A stretch of 21,980 nucleotides of DNA from Thermoleophilaceae bacterium (lineage in GTDB: Bacteria; Actinomycetota; Thermoleophilia; Solirubrobacterales; Thermoleophilaceae). The stretch lies in contig JACCUC010000248.1 of NCBI GenBank assembly GCA_013812065.1, positions 1-21,980 of the forward strand, in the 5' to 3' direction. Position numbers and translations under genes: made by a program. Position 1 is the stretch's first letter. Each line of letters starts with the position of its first letter. Below are positions 14,557 through 21,052 of the stretch, piece after piece. The notes under the pieces were generated by a model. It did not search any database. It saw only the letters and a list, made by a program, of their open reading frames with translations, and was not told the DNA's origin.

Positions 14557-15579
14557 TCAGCCTCTGGCCCGCGCGCGACCGCGGACCGCTCGGAAGGCGC
14601 TATCGAAGATGCGCTTGGCCTGGCCTCCCGTGTCGGGTGAGTCGAGCAGCACCACCCCGAGCGTCCGCCCGCGCCGGCGCACGACGCCGACGTACGTGCG
14701 TCCAGCGCGCTCGGTGTAGCCGGTCTTGAGCCCGATCGTGCCCTTGTAGCGCAGCCGCAGCAGCGGGTTCGTGCTGTTGAGGAAAAGCTTGCCCCCCGCG
14801 ATCGGGAACCGGATCGCGGCTTCTCGCTTGCGGGCCACGCGCGCGATGCGCGGCTCCTCGAGCGCCAGACGGGTCAGCGCCGCGACGTCGGCGGCGCACG
14901 AGCGATCGCTGCCCTCGAGGCCGTAGGCCGAGCGAAAGTGCGTACAGCGCAGGCCGAGCTTGGCGGCGCGGCGGTTCATGAGCTCGACGAAGGCCCGCTC
15001 CGATCCCGCGATGTGATCGGCGAGCGCGATCGCCGCATCGTTGCCCGACACGAGCAGCATGCCGTGCAGCAGCGCCTCGACCGGCACGGGCCGTCCGCGG
15101 GGAAGGACGCCGACTCCAGAGCCCGAGTAGCGCAGCGCGGCCTTCGTGACCCTGGCCTTCTCGCGCGCCGACGTCCGCTCGACGACGATCAGGGCCGACA
15201 TGATCTTGGTCAGGCTCGCGATGGGGACGACGTCGCGTGGCCGCCGGCTCCACAGCGCCTCGCCCTTCTCGAGGTCGAACAGCATTCCCGCCCGCGGGGG
15301 CTGCTCGAGCCGCGGGCGGACGGAGTCCTCGGGCGGAATGGTGACCGCGGGGCCGAGCGATGCGCGCTGGTCCGGGGGTGGAACCGGAGGAGAGGAGGGC
15401 ATCCCCGTCGTGACCACCGTTGGGTTGTCGAGCCGCCGCGCGAAATCGCGCCCGGCGTCGACCGCGACGAGGGCGACGCCCACCGCCACGACCAGGAAGA
15501 CGAGCGAAGCCGCGATCATGCCGACCCGGCGCCGGGAATCCCGGCGCTCCCTTCCTCCGGTCAGCGGGCTCGTCACCAC
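14557..15579 (-). CDS. D-alanyl-D-alanine carboxypeptidase (serine peptidase S11, low-molecular-mass PBP)
   Basis: 340 residues from GTG 15579 (a second GTG follows directly); GAGGG lies just upstream. A basic N-terminus is followed by one hydrophobic helix at about 20-41, which should anchor or export the protein, then a Pro-rich spacer to about 95. The penicillin-binding fold carries the three active-site motifs: Ser122-x-x-Lys125 (SLTK), SGN at 178-180 and KTG at 285-287. It would trim the terminal D-Ala of peptidoglycan stem peptides outside the membrane. There is no C-terminal amphipathic anchor, consistent with N-terminal anchoring. It overlaps by 7 bases a tiny membrane-peptide gene and follows a rhomboid protease in the same direction. 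Confidence 0.92.
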   Translation of the reverse strand: MVTSPLTGGRERRDSRRRVGMIAASLVFLVVAVGVALVAVDAGRDFARRLDNPTVVTTGMPSSPPVPPPDQRASLGPAVTIPPEDSVRPRLEQPPRAGMLFDLEKGEALWSRRPRDVVPIASLTKIMSALIVVERTSAREKARVTKAALRYSGSGVGVLPRGRPVPVEALLHGMLLVSGNDAAIALADHIAGSERAFVELMNRRAAKLGLRCTHFRSAYGLEGSDRSCAADVAALTRLALEEPRIARVARKREAAIRFPIAGGKLFLNSTNPLLRLRYKGTIGLKTGYTERAGRTYVGVVRRRGRTLGVVLLDSPDTGGQAKRIFDSAFRAVRGRARARG

Positions 15580-15677
15580 TTTTCCCTCTGACCGAGCGCA
15601 CGAAGGCCGCCTAAGGCCGCAAGAGCCAGGATCGCCACGAAGGCGAGCGTGAGGATGTAGACGAAGCCGCGACCCAT
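15573..15677 (-). CDS. 34-residue single-helix membrane peptide
   Basis: A short gene, recognised by its junctions. Its ATG shares a base with the rhomboid stop codon (TGATG) and its TGA lies inside the start region of the carboxypeptidase gene. The product begins MGRGFVYILTLAFVAIL, has one hydrophobic segment of about 18 residues (6-24) and ends in a charged tail (LRALGQREKW). It would be a small inner-membrane protein with a single span. Function unknown. Translational coupling on both sides argues against a chance frame. Confidence 0.6.
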   Translation of the reverse strand: MGRGFVYILTLAFVAILALAALGGLRALGQREKW

Positions 15678-16447
15678 CAGTAGACGGGCAGGCGCTGGCG
15701 CTCGATGTAGTCGTCGTGCGGGCGGTCGGCGAACAGCTTGATCAGCGCCAGGCCGAACAAGAAGCCGCCGATGTGTGCGAAGTAGGCGACGCCGCCACCC
15801 TGCCCGACGGGTTGGGCGAGCTCCGCCGTCCCGTACAGAAGCTGTATCAAAAACCACAGCCCGAGCACGAGCAGCGCCGGCAGCTCGACGAAGGTGAAGA
15901 TGATGACGATGAAGATTGCCGTGACCACCCGCGCGCGCGGATAGAGCAGCGCGTAGCCGCCGAGCACCGCCGCAACCGCCCCGCTCGCGCCGATGGTGGG
16001 CGCGGGTGAGCTCGGATCGATCACGGTCTGGGCGCCCAGCGCGATCAGGCCGCCGGCGAGGTAGAAGGCGACGAAGCGCACGCGGCCCATCGAGTCCTCG
16101 ATGTTGTTGCCGAAGATCCACAGGAAGAGCATGTTGCCGAGGATGTGCAACAGACCCCCGTGCATGAACATCGAGGTGAAGAGCGTGATCACGGTCGGCG
16201 CCTGGCCCGAGCCTTGACCCTGCCCGCAGGCGATCTCGTTTCCGCGCATGGCGCACTGCGCGCCCGGGTGCGAGATCTCGAACGGGATCGCGCCGAACTC
16301 GATCACCCGTGCCTCGTCGATGGAGGCGCCGCCGAGCGAGAGCCGCGCCTCCTGGAACCCGAAGAACATCAGCACGTTCGCGACGATGATCGCCACCGTC
16401 AGGTATGGAAAGCGGCGCGTCGGGATGTTGTCCTTGAGAGGAAACAC
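15677..16447 (-). CDS. Rhomboid family intramembrane serine protease
   Basis: 256 residues from GTG 16447. Catalytic dyad visible: Ser155 in GASG (153-156) and His225 in AYFAHIGGF. The conserved His-Gly region of TM2 is also present (MFMHGGLLHILGNMLFLW, with His96, His101 and Asn105). A long extracytoplasmic loop between the first two helices (about 32-85) contains two Cys (65 and 74) that could pair. About six membrane spans are expected. It cleaves membrane proteins within or near the bilayer; the substrate is unknown. It heads a three-gene overlapping run with a membrane peptide and a peptidoglycan carboxypeptidase, so a cell-envelope role is plausible but inferred. Confidence 0.92.
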   Translation of the reverse strand: MFPLKDNIPTRRFPYLTVAIIVANVLMFFGFQEARLSLGGASIDEARVIEFGAIPFEISHPGAQCAMRGNEIACGQGQGSGQAPTVITLFTSMFMHGGLLHILGNMLFLWIFGNNIEDSMGRVRFVAFYLAGGLIALGAQTVIDPSSPAPTIGASGAVAAVLGGYALLYPRARVVTAIFIVIIFTFVELPALLVLGLWFLIQLLYGTAELAQPVGQGGGVAYFAHIGGFLFGLALIKLFADRPHDDYIERQRLPVY

Positions 16448-16459
16448 GGACGGCGGGCG

Positions 16460-16465
16460 AGCCTA
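16460..16465 (-). promoter_or_regulatory. Candidate -10 of the rhomboid gene run (TAGGCT)
   Basis: TAGGCT on the minus strand ends 12 nt before the GTG at 16447 and would give a leader of only a few bases. The same hexamer precedes the gene at 18276. Confidence 0.35.
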
Positions 16466-16496
16466 GCCGCCGGGGTCGTTGCGGAGGCGAGCGCCG

Positions 16497-17462
16497 CTAG
16501 CGCGCCGCGGCCTGCTCGAGCGTCTGCTCGGCGTGGTAGCTCGAGCGCACGAGCGGCCCGGCGGCGACCGACTCGAAGCCCAGCGCATAGGCCTTGCGCT
16601 CGAGCTGTGCGAACTCGTCGGGGTGCCAGTAGCGCACGATCGGCAGGTGGTGCTCGGTCGGGCGCAGGTACTGGCCGACGGTCAGCACCTGGACGTCATG
16701 CTCGCGCAGGACCCCGAAGGCCTCGAGGAGCTCCTCCATCGACTCGCCGAGCCCGGTCATGAGCCCGGACTTCGTGACCACCTCGTCGCCGCCCATCTGC
16801 TTGGCGTTCGCGAGCACGCGGCACGACCGCAGGAATTTCGAGCCGCGACGAGCCAGCGGGTAGAGCCGCGGAACGGTCTCGACATTGTGGTTGAAGACGT
16901 CGGGGCGCTCGGCGATCACGCGCGCCAGCGGCATCTCCTGACCGCGGAAGTCGGGGGTGAGGACCTCGACCTTCGTTCCGGGCGCGAGCTTGCGGATCGA
17001 GCGGATCGTCCCCACGAAGGCGCGCGATCCGAGGTCGGGGAGGTCGTCGCGGTCGACGCTCGTGACCACGGCGTGGCGCAGCCCCATCCGCTTGACCGAC
17101 TGGGCGACGCGCAGGGGCTCGAGCGGGTCGTCGTGCGTCGGCTTACCGGTCTTCACGTTGCAGAAGCCGCAGCGCCGCGTGCACGTGTCGCCGAGGATCA
17201 TGAAGGTGGCGGTGCCGCGTTGCCAGCACTCGCCGATGTTGGGGCAGGCGGCCTCCTGGCAGACCGTGTTCAGCTCCTGCCCGTCGATCAGGCGCTTGAG
17301 CTCGCGGAAGCGCTCGCCGCCGGGAGCGGGGACCTTGAACCACGGCGGCTTGCGCTCGCGGAAGGGACGGACCTCGCCCATGTCGAGTACGCGGGCGCCG
17401 CCGGGGTTGGCTCGGGAGCGGGTGGGCGCTCCGGCGGGCGGCTGGGCGGGCGGGGCGCTCAC
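16497..17462 (-). CDS. lipA: Lipoyl synthase
   Basis: 321 residues from GTG 17462, whose GTGA overlaps the lipB stop. An ATG at 17381 would remove 27 Pro/Ala-rich residues and is an alternative. It is a radical SAM enzyme that inserts two sulfurs into protein-bound octanoyl groups to form lipoyl. Both [4Fe-4S] sites are present: Cys68, 73, 79 (auxiliary cluster, CQEAACPNIGEC) and Cys94, 98, 101 (radical SAM CxxxCxxC, CTRRCGFC). The C-terminal RSSY serine that ligates the auxiliary cluster is there too (LVRSSYHAEQ). It pairs with lipB upstream and would serve the lipoylated E2 of 2-oxoacid dehydrogenases, one of which ends this window. Confidence 0.96.
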   Translation of the reverse strand: MSAPPAQPPAGAPTRSRANPGGARVLDMGEVRPFRERKPPWFKVPAPGGERFRELKRLIDGQELNTVCQEAACPNIGECWQRGTATFMILGDTCTRRCGFCNVKTGKPTHDDPLEPLRVAQSVKRMGLRHAVVTSVDRDDLPDLGSRAFVGTIRSIRKLAPGTKVEVLTPDFRGQEMPLARVIAERPDVFNHNVETVPRLYPLARRGSKFLRSCRVLANAKQMGGDEVVTKSGLMTGLGESMEELLEAFGVLREHDVQVLTVGQYLRPTEHHLPIVRYWHPDEFAQLERKAYALGFESVAAGPLVRSSYHAEQTLEQAAAR

Positions 17463-18208
17463 GCGGGTACCGCCAGCGCCGGAGTGTCCGCGCGTGCGAC
17501 CAGCCGCTCGAGCGACACGAGCCGCTGCCGGCGCCCGAGCTCTTCGGCGAGCCGCCACGCCACCCGGCGGCCAAAGCACCGCATACCGCCGTCGCCGCGG
17601 CCGGTCTCGCGCGCGAGCGACGTCATGCGCACCCCGTCGATCCCGCAGGGCACGACCCACTCGAACGGCTGCAGGTCGCAGTCGACGTTGATGGCGAAGC
17701 CGTGCGTCGTGACGCCGCGCTGGACGTGCACGCCGATCGAGCCGATCTTGCGTTCCCCGACCCAGACGCCCGTAAGCCCCGCGCGGACCTCGGCGACGAC
17801 GCCCTCGTCGGCCAGGGCGGCGATCAGCGCGCGTTCGAGCGTGCGTACGTAGTCGAGCACGTCGCGGACCGCCACGATCGGATAGCCGACGAGCTGCCCC
17901 GGACCGTGGTAGGTCACCCTCCCGCCGCGATCGCACTCAGCGACCTCGATGCCCTGCGTCCGGTACCACTCCTCGCCCATCGGGAGGTCGCCCGGGCCGG
18001 TGCGACGGCCTTTGGTGTACACGGGCGGATGGTCGAGCAGGAGCAGCGTGTCGGCGATTGCGCCGGCCTGACGCGCGGCGCGAAGGCGCTCCTGGAGCGC
18101 GACGCTCTCGAGGTAGGGAACGCGGCCGGCGCGGACCGTCCAGAGCTCGCCAAGCGCCGACTCGGAGGCGGGTAGTGCTGGACGGCGCGGAGCGAGCGTG
18201 GCAGTCAT
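17459..18208 (-). CDS. lipB: Octanoyl-[ACP]:protein N-octanoyltransferase
   Basis: 249 residues from ATG 18208. Transfers octanoate from acyl carrier protein to the lysine of lipoyl domains, the step before LipA. Signatures: DHPPVYTKGRR at 59-69, RGGRVTYHGPGQ at 94-105, the catalytic Lys154 in GERKIGSIGVHV, and the thioester-forming Cys188 in VVPCGIDGVRMTSL. The N-terminal 20 residues are a variable extension. There is no clear Shine-Dalgarno; TAGCAT lies 13 nt upstream. The stop overlaps the lipA start, forming a lipB-lipA operon. Confidence 0.95.
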   Translation of the reverse strand: MTATLAPRRPALPASESALGELWTVRAGRVPYLESVALQERLRAARQAGAIADTLLLLDHPPVYTKGRRTGPGDLPMGEEWYRTQGIEVAECDRGGRVTYHGPGQLVGYPIVAVRDVLDYVRTLERALIAALADEGVVAEVRAGLTGVWVGERKIGSIGVHVQRGVTTHGFAINVDCDLQPFEWVVPCGIDGVRMTSLARETGRGDGGMRCFGRRVAWRLAEELGRRQRLVSLERLVARADTPALAVPA

Positions 18209-18221
18209 CGGTTCGGCACCG

Positions 18222-18227
18222 ATGCTA
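18222..18227 (-). promoter_or_regulatory. Candidate -10 of lipBA (TAGCAT)
   Basis: TAGCAT on the minus strand ends 13 nt before the lipB ATG. It forms a back-to-back pair with TAGGCT at 18263-18268 within the 67-bp divergent gap. Confidence 0.35.
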
Positions 18228-18262
18228 CCGCCCCGGCTCGTCCGCGAGACCGATGCAGACGG

Positions 18263-18268
18263 TAGGCT
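18263..18268 (+). promoter_or_regulatory. Candidate -10 of the gene at 18276 (TAGGCT)
   Basis: TAGGCT ends 7 nt before the ATG at 18276. With no Shine-Dalgarno in between, the transcript would begin at the start codon. Confidence 0.4.
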
Positions 18269-18275
18269 CGAACTC

Positions 18276-18935
18276 ATGGCTCCCGACGTGCGGGTGTGGG
18301 TACGCCGGCTGCGCTGGCGCCTGCGGGGCGGCACACAGTGGCCGACCTTCGCGATCGTGACTGTGGGCGACGGGCTGCTCTTTCACTACCTCCCGCCGCT
18401 GACCACCGGCGTCGAGGTGATACCGGGAATCATCATCGCCACCTTCGCCAACCTGTTCCTGGTGGGCGCGGTCGCTCCCTGGCTCGCGCGGCGGATCGGC
18501 GCGCGCCAAGCCGCAGCGGCGGGGCCCGAGCCCGCCTCGGCGAACGGCGCCGCCGCCACCGCGCCGACCCAGCCTCCCCACGAGGTCCTACTCGACCGAG
18601 CGGCCACCGGCCTGCTCCTCGCCGGGGTCGCGGGCCTGCTCGCGGCCGGGCTGGCCTCGCAGCCGCTGATCGTCTCCGAGACCGAGGCGACCGAGCTCAA
18701 CGCCGAGACGGTGCGCGGCTGGGTGCTCGCGCACGGGACGCCCGAGCAGCGGCGCAACATCGACACCGCGAACACCATCCGGCTCTCCGACGGCTACTTT
18801 CGCACCTGCCTCGCCTCTGACGACCGCCGGGGGGTCTCGTGCCTGTTCGTCGACACGAACCGCCGCCCGCCTGAGCTGCGCGAGGACACGAGCCCCACGC
18901 CGAACGATGAGTACGTGGGCCGGAGCGGCTCCTGA
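18276..18935 (+). CDS. Membrane protein of unknown function
   Basis: 219 residues from ATG 18276; the frame is open upstream to 18198 but a -10 hexamer lies in that part. I do not recognise a family. Residues 1-20 are strongly basic (RVWVRRLRWRLRGG). Two hydrophobic segments follow at about 24-40 and 50-70, then an Ala/Pro-rich linker (78-103) and a third segment at about 110-130. The last 85 residues are polar and probably outside the membrane, with two Cys (178 and 189) that could form a disulfide. It sits 21 bp before an enolase-superfamily gene that appears to have its own promoter. No functional link is evident. Confidence 0.7.
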   Translation: MAPDVRVWVRRLRWRLRGGTQWPTFAIVTVGDGLLFHYLPPLTTGVEVIPGIIIATFANLFLVGAVAPWLARRIGARQAAAAGPEPASANGAAATAPTQPPHEVLLDRAATGLLLAGVAGLLAAGLASQPLIVSETEATELNAETVRGWVLAHGTPEQRRNIDTANTIRLSDGYFRTCLASDDRRGVSCLFVDTNRRPPELREDTSPTPNDEYVGRSGS

Positions 18936-18941
18936 AGCGAA

Positions 18942-18947
18942 TATCGT
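18942..18947 (+). promoter_or_regulatory. Candidate -10 of the enolase-superfamily gene (TATCGT)
   Basis: TATCGT lies 9 nt before the GTG at 18957 in the 21-bp gap after the previous stop. A leaderless or near-leaderless start is implied. Confidence 0.3.
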
Positions 18948-18956
18948 CCGACCCCC

Positions 18957-20015
18957 GTGAGCACGCACGACCCCCTCGCCGACCTCCCGCTCGAGATCGA
19001 CTCCTACGCCCTGGAGGGCCTGGAGCGCGACGTCTCGAGCGACTTCACGCGGCTGTCCACGGTCATCCGCCTGCGCGGCGGAGGCCACGAGGGCGTGGGC
19101 GAGGACGTGACCTACGAAGCGCTCGATCACGTGGCCTTCCAGGGCGCCGGGCCGACGCTGCCGCTCGCCGGAAGCCACACGGTCGAGAGCTTCTCGCGGC
19201 TGATCGAGGAGCTCGATCCGTGGCCCTCGCCGCCGGTGCGCGACCCGTCCTACGACTACCGCCGCTGGGCCTTCGAGAGCGCCGCGCTCGATCTTGCCCT
19301 CGAGCAGGCTGGCCGTTCGCTGGCCGACGTGCTCGGGCGTGAGCCGCGCCCGGTGACCTTTGTGGTCTCCCTGCGCCTTGGGGATCCACCAAGCATTGAT
19401 CCGCTCCGCCGCCGCCTCGACTCCTACCCGAGCCTGCGCTTCAAGCTCGACCCCACGAGCGACTGGGACGACGAGCTGATCGCCGCGGTGGCGGCCACCG
19501 GCGCTGTCGACTCGGTCGACTTCAAGGGGGCCTACGAGGGGACGATCGTCGACCAGCCCGCGGACCCGCACCTCTATCGCGCGGTCGTCGAGGCCTTTCC
19601 CGACGCCTGGATCGAGGATCCGAAGCTACGCCCCGAGACCGACGACATCCTGCGCGACCACCGCGACCGCATCACCTGGGACGCGATCGTCCACTCGGTC
19701 GAGGACATCGACGCGCTGCCGTTTCTGCCGAAGATGGTCAACCTGAAGCCCTCGCGCTTCGGGTCTCTGCGTGCGCTCTGCGCGGCCTACGACCTGTGCG
19801 CCGAGCGGGGCATCGGGGCCTACGGCGGCGGCCAGTTCGAGCTCGGCCCCGGGCGCGGGCAGATCCAGTACCTGGCGTCGCTGTTTCACCCCGACACCCC
19901 CAACGACGTCGCGCCCGGGGGCTACAATGATCCCGACCCCGGACCGGGACTACCCGACAGCCCACTCGCGCCCGAGCCCTCGCCGGCGGGCTTTCGCTGG
20001 GGCGACTGGCGCTGA
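18957..20015 (+). CDS. Enolase-superfamily protein (mandelate racemase/muconate lactonizing group)
   Basis: 352 residues from GTG 18957. The N-terminal capping part (about 10-125) is followed by a barrel whose strand ends carry the superfamily residues: Lys163 (KLD), Asp188 (VDFKG), Glu220 in IEDP, Asp242 (TWD) and Lys264 (NLKPSRFG). A late GGQFELGPGRGQIQ follows. These would bind Mg2+ and abstract an alpha proton from a carboxylate. Substrate cannot be deduced. Dipeptide epimerase, O-succinylbenzoate synthase and acid-sugar dehydratase are alternatives within the group, and the VDFKG strand is unlike the common forms I know. A 35-residue Pro/Asp-rich tail is unusual. Neighbours give no pathway. 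Confidence 0.8.
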   Translation: MSTHDPLADLPLEIDSYALEGLERDVSSDFTRLSTVIRLRGGGHEGVGEDVTYEALDHVAFQGAGPTLPLAGSHTVESFSRLIEELDPWPSPPVRDPSYDYRRWAFESAALDLALEQAGRSLADVLGREPRPVTFVVSLRLGDPPSIDPLRRRLDSYPSLRFKLDPTSDWDDELIAAVAATGAVDSVDFKGAYEGTIVDQPADPHLYRAVVEAFPDAWIEDPKLRPETDDILRDHRDRITWDAIVHSVEDIDALPFLPKMVNLKPSRFGSLRALCAAYDLCAERGIGAYGGGQFELGPGRGQIQYLASLFHPDTPNDVAPGGYNDPDPGPGLPDSPLAPEPSPAGFRWGDWR

Positions 20016-20032
20016 CCGGGGAAGCCGAGGCG

Positions 20033-21013
20033 CTACCCAGGCTTGGGATCCGCCCGCGGCGGCAGCTGGAGCTCCTCCTCGGCGTCCATCCCGGCGTGGA
20101 GCTCTCGGCTGCGCTCGAGCTCGGCGTCGAGCTCCGAGCCGAACAGGAGGGCGTTGTTGATGATCCACAGCCACAGCAGGAAGACGATCACGCCGCCGAG
20201 CGCCCCGTAGGTCGCGTTGTAGGAGCCGAAGTTGGCCACGTAGAAGCCGAAGCCGGCCGAGGCGGCGACCGCCAGCAGGACGGCGAGGATGCCACCGGGC
20301 GTGACCCAGCGAAAGCCCGGCAGCCGTGCGTTGGGCGCGACGTAGTAGAGGAAGGCCACGAGACCGGAGACGATGAGAAGAAGCACCGGCCACTTGGCGA
20401 TCGACCACACGGTGACCGCCGTACTCCCCAGCCCGACGACATTTCCGACCGCCTCCGCGACCGGCCCGCTGATGACGAGGGCGAACACCACCACCGCCAC
20501 GAGGATGAGCATAAGCAGGGTGACGGCGAGCCGCAGCGGGATCAGCTTGGCGGGACCGCGCCCCTCCTCGATCTCCCAGATCGAGTTGGCGGCGCGGAAG
20601 AAGGCGCCGATGTAGCCCGACGCCGACCAGATCGCACCGGCCAGACCGACGCCGAAGAGCGCACCCGCTCCGCCCTTCGAGTTGATGACGCCCTCGATGG
20701 CCGGACGGAAGGTCTCGACCGCCGAGCCCGGCCCGAGCTGGTTGACGATGTCGAGCAGCGCCTGCGTCGTCCGCTGCCCTCCGACCAGCCCGAGGAGGGC
20801 AACGAGCACGAGCAGAGCGGGAAAGAGCGACAACACGCTGTAGTAGGTGAGAGCCGCCGACCAGTCGGTGATGTTGTCGTCCTGGAACTCCTTGGCCGCG
20901 CGCTTGAAGACCGCTGCCCAGGAGCGCTTGGGCAGGTCCGTGGGATCGCTCGGCTGGTCGTCGCCGTGGCGGTCGGGCGCGTGCTTCTCGGGCGTGTCCT
21001 TTGCGGACGGCAT
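20033..21013 (-). CDS. YihY/BrkB family membrane protein
   Basis: 326 residues from ATG 21013. About 28 polar N-terminal residues precede the family hallmark, ITDWSAALTYYSVLSLFP at 48-65. About six membrane segments follow, including the conserved GYIGAFFRAANSIWEIEEGRG region and the late NATYGALGGVIVFLLWLW segment. The C-terminus is charged (ELDAELERSRELHAG). Members were once called ribonuclease BN in error; they are inner-membrane proteins whose transport function is not settled. It lies 39 bp downstream of the E2 gene in the same direction and converges on the enolase-superfamily gene. Confidence 0.9.
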   Translation of the reverse strand: MPSAKDTPEKHAPDRHGDDQPSDPTDLPKRSWAAVFKRAAKEFQDDNITDWSAALTYYSVLSLFPALLVLVALLGLVGGQRTTQALLDIVNQLGPGSAVETFRPAIEGVINSKGGAGALFGVGLAGAIWSASGYIGAFFRAANSIWEIEEGRGPAKLIPLRLAVTLLMLILVAVVVFALVISGPVAEAVGNVVGLGSTAVTVWSIAKWPVLLLIVSGLVAFLYYVAPNARLPGFRWVTPGGILAVLLAVAASAGFGFYVANFGSYNATYGALGGVIVFLLWLWIINNALLFGSELDAELERSRELHAGMDAEEELQLPPRADPKPG

Positions 21014-21052
21014 CGCCTCGCGACTTCCCGTCGTGGCGCGAGAGGAAACCGC

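Noticed and set aside
17463..17936. N-terminal extension of the lipA frame into lipB
   Set aside because: It is Arg-rich shadow sequence antisense-free but out of frame with lipB; the GTG overlapping the lipB stop is the natural start.
19923..19929. A good -10 word (TACAAT) near the end of the enolase-superfamily gene
   Set aside because: It lies inside a coding region and no plus-strand gene follows within the window.
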